Positions 21,843 to 25,577 of a stretch of 25,577 nt of DNA are shown here, in pieces (within the stretch, counting starts at the first letter, position 1; each line of letters begins with the position of its first letter). Below the pieces are notes generated by a model. It worked only from the letters and a program-made list of their open reading frames with translations. It made no database searches and was not told the origin of the DNA. Origin of the DNA: Cyanobacteria bacterium UBA4641 (GTDB lineage: Bacteria; Cyanobacteriota; Vampirovibrionia; Gastranaerophilales; Gastranaerophilaceae); assembly GCA_002405805.1 (NCBI GenBank), contig DHMN01000021.1, positions 1 through 25,577 of the forward strand, written 5' to 3'. A program made the translations under genes and the position numbers.

Positions 21843-23723
21843 ATGAATAAAAATTATATACCTTTGTACAGAAAGTACAGGCCACAAACTATTGAGCAAA
21901 TTGTAGGACAAGAACATATTAAAAAAGCGTTGGCAAATGCTATTCAAATGGATAGGATTTCTCATGCTTATCTTTTTACAGGTCCCAGAGGAACAGGTAA
22001 AACTTCTACTGCCAGAATTTTTGCCAAATCTTTGAACTGTGAAAAAGGTCCGACAATTTCACCATGTAATGAATGTGAAAATTGTAAAAACATTACAAAT
22101 TCTATACCTATTGATGTTATTGAAATAGACGCGGCAAGTAATCGTTCTGTTAATGATGCTGATGAAATTATTCAAAAAGTTGCTTTAGCTCCTGTACAAA
22201 GCCGTTATAAAATTTATATAATTGACGAAGTTCACATGTTGACAAATCAAGCGTTTAACGCTCTATTGAAAACATTAGAAGAACCGCCGAAAAATGTTAT
22301 TTTTATCTTGGCAACAACAGAAGTTCACAAAGTTTTGGACACTATCAAAAGTCGTTGTCAAAGATTTGATTTCAAACGTATTACAACTGATGATATCGCT
22401 AAGCATTTGAGATATATTTCTGATAGCGAAGGCATAAATATTACAGATGAGGCGCTTTCTTATATTGCACAAAACTCAGCAGGCGGAATGAGAGACAGTA
22501 TTGCTCTTTTAGACCAATTAAGTGTCCTAAATTCCTCAGATACTGCAATTTCTGTTGATGATATAAATAATTTACTTGGCAGATTGTCATTTAATTCATT
22601 GTCTAATTTGTTTGGCGCAATTGTTGAATCTGACCAAAACAAAGCTTTGGATGTCTTGAATGAAATTTATAATCAAGGAAATGAACCTGTTCAAATTTTA
22701 TCCAACATGCTTGAATATTTCAGAAATGCTTTGATTTTAAAATCAGTCGGAGACAATGTTTCTAATGCGGTTGTTCAATTAAATGCCGAGCAGGTGAAAT
22801 CTTTAGCTGAAAAATTACAAAATGTCGAAACACATCAACTTGTTTCATTGATTGATAAATGTGCCTCCTATATCAAAGAATTGAAATTGACTGCAAATCC
22901 TAAGTTGTGGCTTGATGTTTCAATTTTAGATATGGCTAATTTGACAGAAAACACTAAACTTGAAGATTTGCAAAAGCGTATTTCTATGCTTGAATCAGGT
23001 GGCGCTCCTCGTGTGGTAAATTCTTCACCATACAATACTCCGCCATCACCTGTTAAAAAGCCTGAAGTTATGCGCCCATCAATAAAACCAACCGAACACA
23101 AGGCAGAGCAACAGTCTGCTCAAGTTCATAAACCTGTTCAACCACAGCAGGCTGCTCATACGGAGGAAGAAGTTTTATCTGAACCTGTTCCAATGTCAAA
23201 ACCTGCTCCATCAAATTCTTTAAAAGGTTTATGGGTAAAGTTGCTTGAAAATATTTCAAGTTTCCCTTCTCGTGCGATTTTGAAACAGCAGGCAATTCCT
23301 GTAAAAATCACACCTGACGAAGTTATTATTTCAATTAAAAACCAAAGTTGGTTAAAACAATTCGGACCGGAAGGCTCAAAACACGGTTTTATTGTAGATG
23401 CATCAAACGCGGTGTTTGGCAAGACTGTTTCAAAAGTTATTGTCCGTGCTCCTGAATCAGGAGATGAGGCAATCCGAAAAGAACAGCAAGGCAGTGCCTC
23501 AGCGGATGATGATAAACCTGCCCCTGCGCAAGCTCCTGCAAAAAAGTTTGAACCAAAACCACAACCAAAAGCAGAAGAAATCCATGAGGCTGTTGATACA
23601 TTAAAAGCCTCAAAGGTGCAACAGGTGGCAGCTCCTCAGAAAAAGAAACATGCAACAGATTCGTATCACTCAGATGGGGTGAATATGGTTATGGATTTGT
23701 TTGAAGGCAAATTTATTGAATAA
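21843..23723 (+). CDS. dnaX: DNA polymerase III subunit gamma/tau
   Basis: ATPase subunit of the clamp loader that places the beta clamp on DNA and, as tau, ties polymerase to helicase. ATG at 21843 (MNKNYIPLYRKYRPQ) is the real start: the frame is open further upstream, but those 64 codons run back through the divergent ldcA gene and read as non-coding. 626 residues. Seen: Walker A GPRGTGKT (47-54), zinc Cys 66, 75, 78 and 81, Walker B DEVH (128-131), sensor ATTEVHK (157-163), NSAGGMRDSI sensor 2. A Pro/Gln/Lys-rich linker (about 400-465), a domain III/tau-like core, a second flexible linker and a terminal DGVNMVMDLFEGKFIE follow. Codons 567-568 form an A AAA AAG slippery site whose -1 frame stops at once, see findings. 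Confidence 0.96.
   Translation: MNKNYIPLYRKYRPQTIEQIVGQEHIKKALANAIQMDRISHAYLFTGPRGTGKTSTARIFAKSLNCEKGPTISPCNECENCKNITNSIPIDVIEIDAASNRSVNDADEIIQKVALAPVQSRYKIYIIDEVHMLTNQAFNALLKTLEEPPKNVIFILATTEVHKVLDTIKSRCQRFDFKRITTDDIAKHLRYISDSEGINITDEALSYIAQNSAGGMRDSIALLDQLSVLNSSDTAISVDDINNLLGRLSFNSLSNLFGAIVESDQNKALDVLNEIYNQGNEPVQILSNMLEYFRNALILKSVGDNVSNAVVQLNAEQVKSLAEKLQNVETHQLVSLIDKCASYIKELKLTANPKLWLDVSILDMANLTENTKLEDLQKRISMLESGGAPRVVNSSPYNTPPSPVKKPEVMRPSIKPTEHKAEQQSAQVHKPVQPQQAAHTEEEVLSEPVPMSKPAPSNSLKGLWVKLLENISSFPSRAILKQQAIPVKITPDEVIISIKNQSWLKQFGPEGSKHGFIVDASNAVFGKTVSKVIVRAPESGDEAIRKEQQGSASADDDKPAPAQAPAKKFEPKPQPKAEEIHEAVDTLKASKVQQVAAPQKKKHATDSYHSDGVNMVMDLFEGKFIE
23540..23551 (+). promoter_or_regulatory. 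candidate -1 frameshift (slippery) site in dnaX
   Basis: The heptamer A AAA AAG (23540-23546) is in the dnaX reading frame. After a -1 slip the next codons are GTT and TGA (23549-23551), giving a 569-residue product instead of 626. No upstream Shine-Dalgarno-like stimulator or strong downstream hairpin is obvious. Confidence 0.4.
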
Positions 23724-23752
23724 TTGATTTTTTTAATATAACTTTTTAAACA

Positions 23753-23783
23753 GAAACCCCTGAGTTATTCGCTCAGGGGTTTC
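23753..23783 (+). terminator. bidirectional terminator between dnaX and typA
   Basis: Perfect 12-base inverted repeat GAAACCCCTGAG (23753-23764) / CTCAGGGGTTTC (23772-23783), seven-base loop, AT-rich flanks on both sides. It lies between two convergent genes. The T tract after the stem is interrupted. Confidence 0.8.
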
Positions 23784-23801
23784 GATATTTATTTAGTGTT
23801 A

Positions 23802-25577
23802 TTAGTTATAAATTTTTCTTGTTAAGTCTGCTTTACGCAATCTAAAGTTTTCAGGAGTGATTTCAAGCAATTCATCATCTCCCAAGTATTCAAGAGCCTC
23901 TTCAAGAGATAAAATCTTAGGTGCTTGAAGTGTTACCATAACGTCTGCTGTTGAACTTCTCATGTTTGTAAGTTTTTTAGTTTTGCAGATGTTTACTTGG
24001 ATATCTTGCGGTCTGTTACATTCACCGATAATCATACCTCTATAAACTTTAGTTTTCGGTGTGATAAAGAATACACCTCTATCTTCAAATTGAGCCAAAG
24101 CATAAGGAATTGCTTCACCTTGTTCAAATGCGATGATTGACCCGCTTCTTTGACGAGGAATATCGCCTGCATACGGTCTGTAGTGAAGGAATGTGTGGTA
24201 CATAATACCTTCACCTCTTGTCATTCTGATAAATTCACTTCTGAAACCGATAAGTCCTCTTGCAGGAATGTGGAATGTAAGATTTGTTCTTCCTTTTGAA
24301 GTTTGCATATCTTTCATTTCAGCTTTTCTTGCAGATAATCTTTCGATTGCACTGCCTGCATATTCTTCAGGAACATCAATAATTAAGTTTTCGTAAGGTT
24401 CACAGTGTTCACCGTTGATAGTTTTATAAATTACTTCAGGTTTTGATACTGCAAACTCATAACCTTCACGTCTCATTGTTTCAATAAGAATACTCAAGTG
24501 AAGTTCACCACGACCTGAAACTTTAAAACAGTCTGTAGAATCAGTGTCTTCAACTCTCAAACTTACGTTCTTTTCAAGTTCGCTGTATAAACGTTTTCTG
24601 AGTTGTCTTGAGGTTACAAATTTACCTTCTGTACCTGCAAATGGGCTGTCATTTACAGAGAAATTCATTTGCAATGTAGGTTCGTCAACTTTGATAAGCG
24701 GAAGAGCTTTCGGATTAACAGGGTCACAAATTGTTTCACCGATTTGAATATCTGCAAAACCTGCAATACCCACGATATCACCTGCTGATGCGCTTTCGAT
24801 TTCAACTCTGCCTAAGTCTTTGAAACCAAATAATTTAACAACTTTTCCTCTTTCTTGACTTCCGTCAGCATGAATTACACAAACTTGGTCTTGAGAACTG
24901 ATTTTGCCGTGTGCAATTCTGCCGATAACGATTCTACCAACGTATTCGTTATAATCAAGGGTCGTTGCTCTGAATTGGAACGGTTCGTTTTCATCACCTT
25001 CAGGAGCTTTGATGTTTTCAATAATGCTATCAAGTAGAGGCACCATATCTTTTCTTTCATCTTCAAGGTCTTTGATTGCAAATCCGTTCAAACTGCTTGC
25101 AAAAATGAAAGGAAAGTCAATTAAATCTTCTCTGTCAGTTAATTCTGTAAATAGGTCAAAAACCTTGTCTAATGCGGTTAATGGTTCAGCGGCAGGTTTA
25201 TCAATTTTGTTAATTACAACAATAATTTTTAAACCAAGTTCAAGAGCTTTTGACAATACAAATCTTGTTTGAGGCATTGGACCTTCTGCTGCATCGACAA
25301 TTAGTAATGCTCCATCAACCATGCCCAAAACTCGTTCAACTTCACCACCGAAGTCGGCGTGCCCTGGGGTATCTACTACGTTGATTTTTGTACCTTTATA
25401 ATCAATTGAAATGTTTTTAGAAAGAATTGTGATACCACGTTCTCTTTCCAAATCATTACTGTCTAATACACGTTCTTCTACGTGTTGGTTTTCACGAAAA
25501 ACGCCGGCTTGCTTTAGCAAACAGTCAACCAAAGTAGTTTTACCGTGGTCAACGTGGGCAATAATCGCTATGTTTCT
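23802..25577 (-). CDS. typA: translational GTPase TypA/BipA, 5' end outside window
   Basis: Ribosome-binding GTPase of the EF-G/LepA class, acting in ribosome assembly and in growth under cold or stress. The frame is open to the right edge and begins there with RNIAIIAHVDHGKTTLVDCLL, so the P-loop (AHVDHGKT) lies in the last bases of the window and only a few N-terminal residues are missing. A Met start at the later Leu (position 25532) would cut off the P-loop and is wrong. 591 residues are seen. Switch I/II: RERGITILSKN and DTPGHADFGGEVERV; G4 NKID (NKIDKP); then domain II, the EF-G-like domains III and V (GRGELHLSILIETMRREG, RGLIGFRSEFIRMTRGEG) and the TypA-specific C-terminal domain (ALAQFEDRGVFFITP, VYRGMIIGE, then KKLTNMRSS). 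It is convergent with dnaX. Confidence 0.97.
   Translation of the reverse strand, partial: RNIAIIAHVDHGKTTLVDCLLKQAGVFRENQHVEERVLDSNDLERERGITILSKNISIDYKGTKINVVDTPGHADFGGEVERVLGMVDGALLIVDAAEGPMPQTRFVLSKALELGLKIIVVINKIDKPAAEPLTALDKVFDLFTELTDREDLIDFPFIFASSLNGFAIKDLEDERKDMVPLLDSIIENIKAPEGDENEPFQFRATTLDYNEYVGRIVIGRIAHGKISSQDQVCVIHADGSQERGKVVKLFGFKDLGRVEIESASAGDIVGIAGFADIQIGETICDPVNPKALPLIKVDEPTLQMNFSVNDSPFAGTEGKFVTSRQLRKRLYSELEKNVSLRVEDTDSTDCFKVSGRGELHLSILIETMRREGYEFAVSKPEVIYKTINGEHCEPYENLIIDVPEEYAGSAIERLSARKAEMKDMQTSKGRTNLTFHIPARGLIGFRSEFIRMTRGEGIMYHTFLHYRPYAGDIPRQRSGSIIAFEQGEAIPYALAQFEDRGVFFITPKTKVYRGMIIGECNRPQDIQVNICKTKKLTNMRSSTADVMVTLQAPKILSLEEALEYLGDDELLEITPENFRLRKADLTRKIYN

Noticed and set aside
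25488..25532. Reading TypA as complete with a start at 25532
   Set aside because: That codon is an internal TTG after the P-loop. The sequence continues in frame to the window edge as RNIAIIAHVDHGKTT, so the gene is truncated by the window.
1..25577. CRISPR array, insertion sequence, prophage, integrase or toxin-antitoxin pair
   Set aside because: No regularly spaced repeats, no transposase or integrase motifs and no terminal inverted repeats were found. The intact tRNA-Leu has no copy of its 3' end downstream that would mark an integrated element.

Overview
The window is a compact, AT-rich (by eye roughly one third G+C) bacterial chromosome segment with almost no non-coding DNA and no gene-free stretch over 300 bases. 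The best guess for the host is a gut or environmental member of the non-photosynthetic cyanobacterial sister lineage (Melainabacteria/Vampirovibrionia, Gastranaerophilales type). Supporting signs are an FtsZ whose third strand reads GVEFW..NTD, as in cyanobacterial and plastid FtsZ, the low G+C, very large type IV pilin-like proteins, and small lineage-style membrane proteins. This placement is an inference from sequence character, not from a search.

Layout. 1-3158 (+): the 3' part of a PAS-containing sensor histidine kinase, a NarL/FixJ-type response regulator and a probable lipoprotein with a coiled-coil tail, probably one operon. 3148-3408 (-): a small GIY-YIG protein. 3486-5598 (+): NAD kinase and then ftsZ with its own promoter and terminator. 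5663-6457 (-): a secreted protein with a carboxypeptidase-regulatory-like domain. 6590-6678 (+): tRNA-Leu(CAA) with its own promoter and terminator. 6866-7711 (+): an exported CMD-cupin fusion. 7802-10534 (-): four unrecognised envelope-type genes, two of which are paralogues of each other. 10574-14492 (+): a WecG/TagA glycosyltransferase, a half transketolase (N-terminal subunit only) and a 791-residue pilin-like protein. 14557-15006 (+): a YhcH/YjgK/YiaL protein. 15007-19922 (-): a tight five-gene run of sigma factor, gcvPB, a CoA-dehydratase-activase-related protein, a six-pass membrane protein and miaA. 20054-20908 (+): a tandem universal stress protein. 20894-21799 (-): an LD-carboxypeptidase. 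21843-23723 (+): dnaX. 23802 to the right edge (-): typA/bipA, cut at its 5' end.

Most genes are housekeeping: cell division, clamp loading, tRNA modification, glycine cleavage, NADP supply, peptidoglycan recycling and translation-associated GTPase function. The accessory flavour comes from the exported and membrane proteins and the giant pilin. No mobile element, phage, CRISPR array or defence locus is visible.

The most notable observations concern expression. (1) Several genes without a Shine-Dalgarno have a -10 box, mostly an extended TGnTATAAT type, only 6-9 bases before the start codon, so they look leaderless, including a face-to-face divergent pair at 10535-10567. (2) dnaX carries an in-frame A AAA AAG slippery heptamer whose -1 frame stops two codons later, as in E. 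coli dnaX. (3) Two adjacent membrane proteins share an ungapped RP-x5-D-x8-KYAA-x2-EL block and look like members of an undescribed family.
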